From Streptomyces sp. A 4/2 (GTDB lineage Bacteria; Actinomycetota; Actinomycetes; Streptomycetales; Streptomycetaceae), in the NCBI RefSeq assembly GCF_940670765.1, contig NZ_CALNVW010000018.1:1-33155 (forward strand): 33,155 nucleotides of DNA. Reading direction: 5' to 3'. Numbering within the stretch: position 1 is the first letter of the stretch; the number at the start of each line of letters is the position of its first letter. Below, piece by piece: positions 1 through 6,695 of the stretch. Both the position numbers and the translations under genes were made by a program. Under the pieces are notes generated by a model. The model was not told the origin of the DNA. It saw only the letters and a program-made list of their open reading frames with translations, and did no database searches.

Positions 1-635
1 CGACGGACCGCGTACTCGCCCAACCCGTTCTCCGCCAGTCCGAAGACCTCCTGCGCGAGCGTGACCACGACCGGGCAGATCTCGTCGACACTCTCGCCCC
101 CGATCCGGCGCCGGTGGATCTCCTCCATGAGGGAGGCGCGGGCTGCGGCGATCTGCATGGCCACGCAGTGCGCGACCGCCTCGCCCGCGGCACCGCGCTC
201 CCGGCCCGCCTCGGCGATGAGCTCGTCCGCGAGCAGTTGCGTGGATCGGGCACTCCAGGCGTACGTACGGGTCAGCAGCGCCGGTGTCGCGAGGATCAGT
301 TCGCGTACGCGCAGGTTCATCGGATCGGCGTTCATCCCGACGGACGCGTCGCGGGCTGCCAGCTGGTCGAGGAACTGCCGGTGCACGGCCGCCACGGCGG
401 ACTCACCCGGGGGGCGCTCGCGGACCGCGCGGGCCATGTCCTCGGTGTGCCCCTCCATGGGTTTCAGGACCATGTCTTCCTTGTTCCCGAAGTAGTTGAA
501 GACCGTCATCTTCGAGACGTCCGCGGCCTCGGCGATCTCCGTCACCGAGACCTTGCCGAAGCCCCGCTCGACAAAGAGCTCGATGGCGATCCGCCAGATC
601 CGCAGCGAGGTGTCCCGCTTCTGTGCACGATCCAT
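1..635 (-). CDS. TetR/AcrR-family transcriptional regulator (C-terminus cut by window edge)
   Basis: About 211 codons are visible, read from ATG at 635 down to the window edge with no stop, so the C-terminus lies outside. Residues 10–55 form a TetR-type DNA-binding domain: an amphipathic first helix (IAIELFVERGFGKV), then the helix-turn-helix VTEIAEAADVSKMTVFNYF and the usual NKEDM continuation. The rest is a helical ligand-binding and dimerisation region of the kind that senses small molecules and often controls efflux pumps. The start is the first ATG before the conserved helix. It lies inside the remnant of an MFS transporter gene read in another frame (623–765), so the normal upstream region appears to have been replaced. 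The ligand cannot be deduced. The TetR call is firm. Confidence 0.88.
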   Translation of the reverse strand, partial: MDRAQKRDTSLRIWRIAIELFVERGFGKVSVTEIAEAADVSKMTVFNYFGNKEDMVLKPMEGHTEDMARAVRERPPGESAVAAVHRQFLDQLAARDASVGMNADPMNLRVRELILATPALLTRTYAWSARSTQLLADELIAEAGRERGAAGEAVAHCVAMQIAAARASLMEEIHRRRIGGESVDEICPVVVTLAQEVFGLAENGLGEYAVR

Positions 636-765
636 GACAGATCGAGCGGCGCGAATCCCAGCGCGGTGCGGATTGCGGGCAGTGCGACATTGACCACCGA
701 CATGTCCAGGGCGAAGACGAGCTGGGCGACGGCCGCCGCTGGCCGGGATCGTGGGTACCGGCCAT
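623..765 (-). pseudogene. Remnant of the N-terminus of a DHA2-type MFS drug transporter
   Basis: Read on the minus strand, codons from about 739 to 623 give AQLVFALDMSVVNVALPAI, then RTALGF and LSWIVH. This is the hallmark first transmembrane helix and following loop of the 14-TM EmrB/QacA (DHA2) family, whose members typically read ALDxTVVNVALP and LxWVVxAY. The only plausible start, ATG at 765, is in a different frame from the helix, so there is a frameshift near residue 10. The similarity ends exactly where the TetR gene begins. No further transporter sequence follows, so this is a truncated relic. Such transporters normally sit beside a TetR gene, which fits a deletion that fused the two. 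Confidence 0.6.
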
Positions 766-785
766 GCGACGACGGTGCCGCGGGC

Positions 786-932
786 GTGTGGCCGGGCACG
801 GTAGTGCTCCTGGTGTGCGCGGGCGCCATCGCCCTGACCACGGTGCTCAATCTGTGCGTGCGGGACGTCTACCGGATCAAGCGGCAGCCGGTACGCGAGG
901 AGTCGCGTACCGGCCGGGTGCCCGTTCCCTGA
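786..932 (+). CDS. Possible 48-aa single-pass membrane peptide or 3' remnant of a membrane-protein gene
   Basis: A short frame from GTG at 786 to the stop at 932 encodes one hydrophobic helix (GTVVLLVCAGAIALTTVLNL) followed by a basic tail (VYRIKRQPVREESRTGR). This is a classic inner-membrane helix with a positive-inside flank. There is no clear ribosome binding site. The neighbouring MFS relic suggests the frame could equally be the end of another decayed gene. It does not resemble a family I can name. It is listed because the hydrophobic-then-basic pattern is unlikely to be a shadow of other coding, as nothing else is coded here. Confidence 0.25.
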   Translation: MWPGTVVLLVCAGAIALTTVLNLCVRDVYRIKRQPVREESRTGRVPVP

Positions 933-939
933 CGTGACT

Positions 940-2091
940 TCAGCGCTTGACGGCCCGCAGGATCACGAACTTCGGGTCGCTCGTCACGACCGAGCAGTTG
1001 CCGAAGATCCGCTTCAGCGTGACGTGGTAGCTCAGGTGCCGGTTGCCGACCACCCACAGTTCGCCGCCCTGGCGCAGCGCCGTGCGTGCGCCGGAGAACA
1101 TCCGGCGGGACGTCTGGTCGCTGGTGGCCTGGTGGGTGTGGAACGGCGGGTTGTTCAGTACGAGGTCGACCGAGCCCGCGGGCACCCCGGCGAACGTGTC
1201 GCCGACCAGGAATTCCGCCTCGGCGTCCGGGCCCAGGTTCTCGCGGAACGTGGCCTCGGCCGAGGCCACCGCCTGGAACGACTCGTCCGTGAAGACCACT
1301 TCGGCCTGCGGGTTCGCCAGCGCGACGGCCGTGCCGACGACGCCGTTGCCGCAGCCCAGGTCCACCACCCGCTGCGGTCCCTCGCGCCGCGGCAGGTGCG
1401 GCAGGAAGAAGCGGGTGCCGATGTCCAGGCGTTCCGCGCAGAAGATCCCGGCGTGGTTGACGACCGTGCGTCCCGACGCGGCGCCGATGCCGGCGGGGAG
1501 CTCGTAGCTGCGCGGCCAGGGGCTGGGTCCGGCGGAGAGCGACGGGTCCGGGGTGGCGAAGATCAGCCGCGCCTTCTTCACCGCGAGGGACGTCTTCGTC
1601 CCGCCGATCAGCTGCTCGAAGAGCTTCAGGGTCGAGGTGTGGATCTCCTTGACCATCCCGGTGCCGATGACGACGGTCCCGGCGTGCACGGCGGGCGCGA
1701 TCCGGTGCAGCTGGTCCTCCAGGAGCGCGAGGCTCTTGGGCACCCGGACGATCAGCAGGTCGACGCGGTCGGGCGGGGTGTCCCGGGTGGACAGCAGCCG
1801 TACGGCGTCCTCGGCGATCCCGTTGCGCGCCAGGTTGGCCCGGGTGGCCTCCTGGCCGAGGAAGGAGTCGGTGATCTGGGTGACCGGCCCGGTGGCGCGT
1901 CCGGCCAGCGCGGTGGTGAGCGCGCCCCAGCGGTCCCCGATCACGACGGCGCCCGTCGCCGCCACCGCTGTCTCTTCGAGATGCCGCAGCAGATATTCGT
2001 CGGCGGCGTCCCAGGCCCGCAGCTGGTCGCGGGGGTCCTCCGGGAAGCGGGTGAGGGCGAGCGCGCCTGATGACGTCGGCAAATGGTTCAT
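940..2091 (-). CDS. rlmG: RlmG-like class I SAM-dependent rRNA (guanine-N2) methyltransferase
   Basis: The 383-aa product is close to the usual RlmG/RsmC length and has two halves. An N-terminal degenerate methyltransferase-like domain covers about 1–200. A catalytic 'methyltransferase small' domain covers about 205–380. The SAM-binding loop is VVDLGCGNG (242–250), and the catalytic NNPPFH motif (313–318) is the form typical of enzymes methylating the exocyclic N2 of guanine in rRNA. A post-motif strand reads GGELWVVGN. E. coli RlmG makes m2G1835 in 23S rRNA; the target in this organism is inferred. The ATG at 2091 lacks an obvious Shine-Dalgarno sequence, so translation may be leaderless. 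The gene stands alone, downstream of the kinase on the same strand. Confidence 0.82.
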   Translation of the reverse strand: MNHLPTSSGALALTRFPEDPRDQLRAWDAADEYLLRHLEETAVAATGAVVIGDRWGALTTALAGRATGPVTQITDSFLGQEATRANLARNGIAEDAVRLLSTRDTPPDRVDLLIVRVPKSLALLEDQLHRIAPAVHAGTVVIGTGMVKEIHTSTLKLFEQLIGGTKTSLAVKKARLIFATPDPSLSAGPSPWPRSYELPAGIGAASGRTVVNHAGIFCAERLDIGTRFFLPHLPRREGPQRVVDLGCGNGVVGTAVALANPQAEVVFTDESFQAVASAEATFRENLGPDAEAEFLVGDTFAGVPAGSVDLVLNNPPFHTHQATSDQTSRRMFSGARTALRQGGELWVVGNRHLSYHVTLKRIFGNCSVVTSDPKFVILRAVKR

Positions 2092-2175
2092 TGTCGAGCA
2101 AGGCTAGTCGACGGGACGGAGGGGTCGGTCCGCCTCCGTGCCGCCTCCGGGCCGGCCCCGCCCTGACCCCCGGCC

Positions 2176-2189
2176 GCCCGCGTGCGGGC
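2176..2189 (-). terminator. Small GC hairpin abutting the kinase stop codon
   Basis: GCCCGC, a two-base loop and GCGGGC lie immediately after the kinase stop on the minus strand. The stem is short and has no U-tract, so it is only a weak terminator candidate between the kinase and rlmG. Confidence 0.3.
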
Positions 2190-4049
2190 TCAGTCCGACT
2201 TCGTGTACGTGAGTTTGTCGCCGTTCGCGGTGTTGACCCGGCGCAGGGTGCCGTCGGGGAGCAAGGTCAGTTCGGTCGCATCGCCCGCTTTGCAGGAGGA
2301 CATGGGCTGACCGACGGTGACCGTCGAGGGGCCGATCTCCAGCGGGGCGCCGGGGGATCCGGCCTCGGCCAGCCCGGCCTCGAAGACACAGTGATACCCG
2401 TCACCGTCGGCGGTGAGGGAGAGCACCGTGTCGCCCACATCGCCCTGCTGGATGACCAGCCGCCGGGGGTTGGCACCGGAGGCGCCGGTCACCGAGCCGT
2501 TCCAGGTGCCGAGAAACCCGTCGGGGATCGTGCCGGACGTCGGGCCGGGGTCCGGTGAGGCCCCGTCCGACGCGGAGCCGGACGGGGCCGGGGACGCCGA
2601 GGTGCCCTCCTCGGCCGCCGGCTGCGGGGATCCGGTCCGGGAGCGGCCCGTGGTGTCCGTCGGTCCGTCGTCCCTGTTCATGACCGCGTACACCGAACCG
2701 CCCGCGCCGATCGCGACGACCAGGGCCACCGCGACGAGCGCCACCGTCGACCGGCTGATGCGCCGTGGCGGCTCGGGCGCCGGTGGCGGGACGGGGTAGC
2801 CGTACCCGGGTTGCGGCGGCAGCCGGGGGTAGCCGTACGCCGGGGACGCGGGCGGTACGGAAGAGAGCGACACGTGAGGGCGCGGGGCGGGTGCGGGCGC
2901 GGGTTGCGGGGAAGGGTGCGGCGGGGCCGCCTGGACGGGCTGCGCGGGCTGGATCGGAGGTCCGGGTTCGGGGGCGCCGGTGCTCCGGTCCGTTCCCGGT
3001 GCCGTTCCCGGTGCCGTTCCCGGTGCCGATTCTTCGGCGGCTGCTATCGCCGTTGCTGCTTCCGCCGCTTCCGTTGCTTCCGCCGCTGCCGGGTCCGGCC
3101 CACCGTCCGGGTCCTCCGAATCCAGCAACTGCACCGCATGGCGCCCCAGTTGGGCGACCAGCGGGCCCGGCAGCCACGGTTCGCCCGCCACCGCCCCCGC
3201 CGTACGCTCCAGGAGCTGCGGCACCGTCGGGCGGGCCGCCGGGTCCTTGCGGAGGCAGTCGCCCACCAGGTCCTGAAGGCTCTCCGGCAGCCCTTCGAGG
3301 TCCGGCGGCTCCTGCACGATGCGGAACATCAGCGCGTGCACCCCGTTCTCCGCGGTGCCGAACGGGAGCTTCCCGCTCGCCGCGTACGCGAGCACCGAGC
3401 CCAGGCAGAACACGTCGCAGGCCGTCGTGACCCGGCCGCCGCGCACCTGCTCGGGGGCCATGAAGCCGGGGGAGCCGATCAGCGCGCCGGTGCGGGTCAG
3501 GCTGTCGTACGTGGTGGTCATCGTCTCCAGCGCGCGGGCGATCCCGAAGTCGATGACCCGCGGTCCGTCGATGGTGATCAGTACGTTCGACGGCTTGAGG
3601 TCGCGGTGGATCAGCCCGGCCCCGTGGATGTCCGCGAGGGCGTGTGCCAGGCCCGAGCCGAGGATGCGCACCGAGCGCTCGGGCAGCGGTCCGTGCGCGC
3701 CGGAGACCACGGACCGGAGGCTGGGGCCCGCGATGTAACCGGTGGCGACCCACGGGACCGGCGCCTCGGTGTCCGCGTCGAGGACGGGCGCGGTCCAGGT
3801 CTGTCCCGTGCCCTGACGGCCAGGAGGGGTCCCGTCGCCCGCGACCCGCCGGGCGGCCTGCACCTCCAGGCGGAAGCGGTCGCGGAACTCGTCGACCTCG
3901 GCCAGTTCCGGCCGTACGAGCTTGACCGCGACGGTCCGTCCGCGGTCCGAGCGCGCCAGATAGACCTGGCCCATTCCGCCCGCACCGAGCCGCGCCAACA
4001 GGCGGTACGTACCGATGCGTTGTGGATCGCCCGGCTGAAGTCTCTCCAT
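2190..4049 (-). CDS. Transmembrane Ser/Thr protein kinase (Hanks type) with extracytoplasmic C-terminal domain
   Basis: The product has 619 aa from ATG at 4049, chosen because the kinase domain begins directly after MERLQPGDPQRIGTYRLL. Kinase landmarks are the glycine loop LGAGGMGQVY (21–30), Lys43 in AVKLV, the catalytic loop HRDLKPSN (148–155), DFG (167–169) and APE (198–200). These make an active eukaryotic-like kinase. Residues 315–430 are a Pro/Ala-rich juxtamembrane linker containing an AT/EA-rich stretch and a threefold APGT repeat. One membrane helix spans about 434–457. The outer 160 residues hold a Ser/Pro linker and a small domain with two cysteines (GYHCVFE, MSSCKAGD) that could form a disulfide. 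There are no PASTA repeats, so the sensor domain is of another kind and its ligand is unknown. The gene diverges from the aminotransferase. Confidence 0.92.
   Translation of the reverse strand: MERLQPGDPQRIGTYRLLARLGAGGMGQVYLARSDRGRTVAVKLVRPELAEVDEFRDRFRLEVQAARRVAGDGTPPGRQGTGQTWTAPVLDADTEAPVPWVATGYIAGPSLRSVVSGAHGPLPERSVRILGSGLAHALADIHGAGLIHRDLKPSNVLITIDGPRVIDFGIARALETMTTTYDSLTRTGALIGSPGFMAPEQVRGGRVTTACDVFCLGSVLAYAASGKLPFGTAENGVHALMFRIVQEPPDLEGLPESLQDLVGDCLRKDPAARPTVPQLLERTAGAVAGEPWLPGPLVAQLGRHAVQLLDSEDPDGGPDPAAAEATEAAEAATAIAAAEESAPGTAPGTAPGTDRSTGAPEPGPPIQPAQPVQAAPPHPSPQPAPAPAPRPHVSLSSVPPASPAYGYPRLPPQPGYGYPVPPPAPEPPRRISRSTVALVAVALVVAIGAGGSVYAVMNRDDGPTDTTGRSRTGSPQPAAEEGTSASPAPSGSASDGASPDPGPTSGTIPDGFLGTWNGSVTGASGANPRRLVIQQGDVGDTVLSLTADGDGYHCVFEAGLAEAGSPGAPLEIGPSTVTVGQPMSSCKAGDATELTLLPDGTLRRVNTANGDKLTYTKSD
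2992..3027. repeat. 12-bp in-frame tandem repeat in the kinase linker
   Basis: Three exact copies of GTTCCCGGTGCC lie head to tail and encode the repeated Ala-Pro-Gly-Thr of the kinase juxtamembrane linker. The unit is a multiple of three, so copy-number change keeps the frame and only alters linker length. Confidence 0.85.
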
Positions 4050-4133
4050 GGTGGTGCCGTCTCCCCCGTACCCGCTCGGCCAACCGCGCGACCGTGCACG
4101 CGCGACCGCGTATGCCGGACGCAAGCGAGGATA

Positions 4134-4190
4134 GTGCGCCTGTGCGACCCGCTGGTGCGCCTGTGCGATCCACCGGTGCGCCCCTGCTCA
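4134..4190. repeat. 21-bp tandem repeat between the kinase and aminotransferase genes
   Basis: Two near-identical 21-bp units beginning GTGCGCCTGTGCGA (4134 and 4155) are followed by a partial third copy. They lie in the 309-bp divergent gap (4050–4358), which otherwise holds only the presumed promoters of the two flanking genes. Confidence 0.7.
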
Positions 4191-4358
4191 CGGTTCCGGT
4201 TCCGTGGCGGAAGCCGTTCTGGTGGGCGAGCCGGTCCGACGGCCCGGTGCGGGGTGGACATGCCGGGGAAAAAGGGCGACATCATGCCGACCAATCCCGC
4301 CGAGTCCATACACGATGGCCATGGGCGTCCCGACCTGCGTCTCTCTACGCTGGGCCGC

Positions 4359-5729
4359 ATGACCCCTCAGATTCCGCAGCCCGATCCGCAGGCAGGAGCG
4401 GCCGTACGGGCCGCCGACCGTGCGCACGTCTTCCACTCCTGGTCAGCCCAGGACCTGATCTCCCCGCTCGCCGTCGCCGGTGCCGAAGGTTCGTACTTCT
4501 GGGATTACGAGGGCAACCGGTACCTCGACTTCACCAGCGGCCTCGTCTTCACCAACATCGGCTACCAGCACCCGAAGGTCGTCGCCGCGATCCAGGAGCA
4601 GGCGGCGAAGATGACCACCTTCGCGCCCGCGTTCGCCGTCGAGTCGCGCTCCGAGGCCGCACGCCTCATCGCCGAGCGCACCCCCGGCGACCTCGACAAG
4701 ATCTTCTTCACCAACGGTGGCGCCGAGGCCGTCGAGAACGCCGTCCGGATGGCCCGGCTGCACACCGGCCGTACGAAGGTGCTGAGCGCCTACCGCTCGT
4801 ACCACGGCGGCACCGCCACCGCGATCAACCTCACCGGTGACCCGCGCCGCTGGCCGTCCGACACGGCGTCGGCGGGTGTCATCCACTTCTGGGCGCCGTT
4901 CCTCTACCGCTCGCCGTTCTACTCGACCACCGAGGCCGAGGAGTGCGCCCGCGCGCTCCAGCACCTCGAGGACACCATCGCCTTCGAGGGCCCGCAGTCG
5001 GTGGCCGCGATCATCCTCGAAACCATTCCGGGCACCGCGGGCATCATGACGCCGCCGCCCGGCTATCTCGCGGGTGTCCGCGAGATCTGCGACCGGTTCG
5101 GCATCGTCTTCATCCTCGACGAGGTCATGGCGGGCTTCGGCCGTACCGGCAGCTGGTTCGCCGCCGAACTCTTCGACGTCACCCCGGACCTGATGACCTT
5201 CGCGAAGGGCGTCAACTCGGGTTACGTCCCGCTGGGCGGTGTCGCGATCTCCGCCGAGATCGCCGAGACGTTCGCCAAGCGCCCCTACCCGGGCGGGCTC
5301 ACCTACTCCGGTCACCCGCTGGCCTGCGCGGCGGCCGTCGCGACGATCAAGGCCATGGACGAGGAGGACATCGTCGGCCAGGCGGCCCGTCTGGGTACCG
5401 ATGTCCTGGCACCGGCCCTCGCGGACATCGCCGCGCGGCACCCCTCGGTGGGCGAGGTGCGGGGCGTGGGCGCGTTCTGGGCGCTGGACCTCGTACGGAA
5501 TCCGGAGACGCGCGAGCCGCTGGTCCCGTACAACGCGACGGGCGAGGCGAACGCGCCGATGGCGGCGTTCGGCGCCGCCGCGAAGAAGAACGGCCTGTGG
5601 CCGTTCATCAACATGAACCGGACGCACGTGGTGCCGCCGTGCAACATCACGGAGGCCGAGGCCAAGGAGGGCCTCGCCGCGCTGGACGCCGCGCTGTCGG
5701 TGGCGGACGAGCACGTGGTGGCCGGGTAA
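4359..5729 (+). CDS. Class III pyridoxal-phosphate aminotransferase
   Basis: This is a 456-aa fold-type I class III enzyme, acting in the cytosol to move an amino group between an omega-amino compound and a keto acid. Visible motifs are the PLP-phosphate segment TNGGAEAVENA (118–128), the SYHGGT loop (147–152), ILDEVMAGFGRTG (252–264) with the pyridine-binding Asp254, the Schiff-base lysine in FAKGVNSGYVPLG (Lys283), and TYSGHPLACAAA. The family includes taurine–pyruvate, beta-alanine–pyruvate and putrescine aminotransferases; the substrate cannot be fixed here. I use ATG at 4359. An upstream in-frame ATG at 4284 has a reasonable AAGGG site and would add 25 non-conserved residues. A TACGCT sequence 8 nt before 4359 would fit a leaderless transcript. 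The gene diverges from the kinase. Confidence 0.9.
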   Translation: MTPQIPQPDPQAGAAVRAADRAHVFHSWSAQDLISPLAVAGAEGSYFWDYEGNRYLDFTSGLVFTNIGYQHPKVVAAIQEQAAKMTTFAPAFAVESRSEAARLIAERTPGDLDKIFFTNGGAEAVENAVRMARLHTGRTKVLSAYRSYHGGTATAINLTGDPRRWPSDTASAGVIHFWAPFLYRSPFYSTTEAEECARALQHLEDTIAFEGPQSVAAIILETIPGTAGIMTPPPGYLAGVREICDRFGIVFILDEVMAGFGRTGSWFAAELFDVTPDLMTFAKGVNSGYVPLGGVAISAEIAETFAKRPYPGGLTYSGHPLACAAAVATIKAMDEEDIVGQAARLGTDVLAPALADIAARHPSVGEVRGVGAFWALDLVRNPETREPLVPYNATGEANAPMAAFGAAAKKNGLWPFINMNRTHVVPPCNITEAEAKEGLAALDAALSVADEHVVAG

Positions 5730-5762
5730 CGAGCACGCGGTCGGGCAGACAGCGAAAGCTGT

Positions 5763-5804
5763 GGGAAGGGCGGGCGCGGGGCGGTTCCCGTGCCTGCCCT
5801 TCCC
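5763..5804. terminator. Bidirectional hairpin between convergent genes
   Basis: GGGAAGGGCGGGC (5763–5775) pairs with GCCTGCCCTTCCC (5792–5804), giving a 13-bp stem with one G·U pair and a 16-nt loop. It sits between the convergent aminotransferase and hypothetical genes, where a shared terminator is expected. Confidence 0.65.
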
Positions 5805-5870
5805 GTCTGCGCGCCTGCCCTTCCGGCGCCGCTCGGCTGAAGATGATCCGCTCGGCTGAAGGCAGTCCGC

Positions 5871-6521
5871 TCAGCTGAAGATGATCATCGAGCCCTGCGC
5901 CAGGCTCCGGGTGGCCGCCGCGTGCAGCCCCAGCCACACGTGCCGCTCCCGGGCGAACGGGCTGTTGTCGTAGGGGGCAGGTCCCGCCGGTTCCTCCAGG
6001 GAGGTCGGGCGGTCCGGCGGCTGCGGGGCCGCCGGAGGGTTCGACGCGTCGATGCCGATCGACTGCGCCACGAACTGCAGTTCACGGAGCAGCCCCTGCG
6101 CGGAGCCCAGCGGTCCGCCGCCCGCGAGGAGTTCGTCGTTGGCCAGCGGCAGCGCGAAGTCCACCGGGACGTACGCCCCGGCGTGGTCGTAGTGCCACAC
6201 CAGGTGCGACTGCTGCGCCGTCGGCTCGAACATCTCCAGGAGCTGTTCGTAGTCGCTGCCCAGGTCGTCGACCGGGGCGACCTCCAGGCCGCAGATCCTC
6301 AGCAGGTACGCGCGCCGCAGGAAGTGCAGCGCGTCGTAGTCGAAGCCCGCCACCGGGGCCACGTCACCGGAGAGGCCCGGCATGTAGGCGTAGACGGGTA
6401 CGGACGGCAGACCGGCTTCGCCGAGTGCCTTGTCGTAGACGGCTATCTCTTCCGCGAAGGGGTTGTCGGGGCTGTGGCACAGCACATCGACGAGGGGGAC
6501 CAGCCACAGGTCACAGGCCAA
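5871..6521 (-). CDS. Conserved hypothetical protein, acidic, 216 aa
   Basis: The TTG start at 6521 is preceded by AGGAG at good spacing, which decides the start. The product begins ACDLWLVPLVDVL and has no signal peptide or membrane helix. It is acidic, with many aromatic residues (YDYDALHFLRRAYLL, SHLVWHYDHAG). The second half is Pro-rich around 160–180. I do not recognise a named domain. The compact globular composition and full open frame indicate a real gene. It is convergent with the aminotransferase and lies downstream of, and co-oriented with, the glycosyltransferase gene after a 150-bp gap, so co-expression is possible but not shown. Confidence 0.75.
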   Translation of the reverse strand: MACDLWLVPLVDVLCHSPDNPFAEEIAVYDKALGEAGLPSVPVYAYMPGLSGDVAPVAGFDYDALHFLRRAYLLRICGLEVAPVDDLGSDYEQLLEMFEPTAQQSHLVWHYDHAGAYVPVDFALPLANDELLAGGGPLGSAQGLLRELQFVAQSIGIDASNPPAAPQPPDRPTSLEEPAGPAPYDNSPFARERHVWLGLHAAATRSLAQGSMIIFS

Positions 6522-6610
6522 CGGGGCTCCTAGCGGGGGTTCGGGGGTCGCCCCCCGGCGGACTCGTCGGGCCAGCGTAATGCGCCGTGCGCCGTGCGCG
6601 AAGACCCCCG

Positions 6611-6695
6611 GTCAACTGCCCTTGCCCACGGGCCGGACTCCGGACGTCGTCGGATCCCAGCGGTCGCGCGCGTCAACTGCCCTTGCCCACGGGCC
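6611..6695. repeat. 24-bp direct repeat duplicating the 3' end of the glycosyltransferase gene
   Basis: The 24-mer beginning GTCAACTGCCCTTGCC and ending CACGGGCC occurs at 6611–6634 and again at 6672–6695. The second copy is the stop codon and last codons (PVGKGS) of the large glycosyltransferase gene. The first is an extra copy 61 bp downstream of it in the intergenic gap. Confidence 0.9.

Noticed and set aside
2811..4358. Very long N-terminal extension of the aminotransferase frame
   Set aside because: The extension is opposite the kinase gene and is Arg-rich noise. The enzyme fold begins after 4359.
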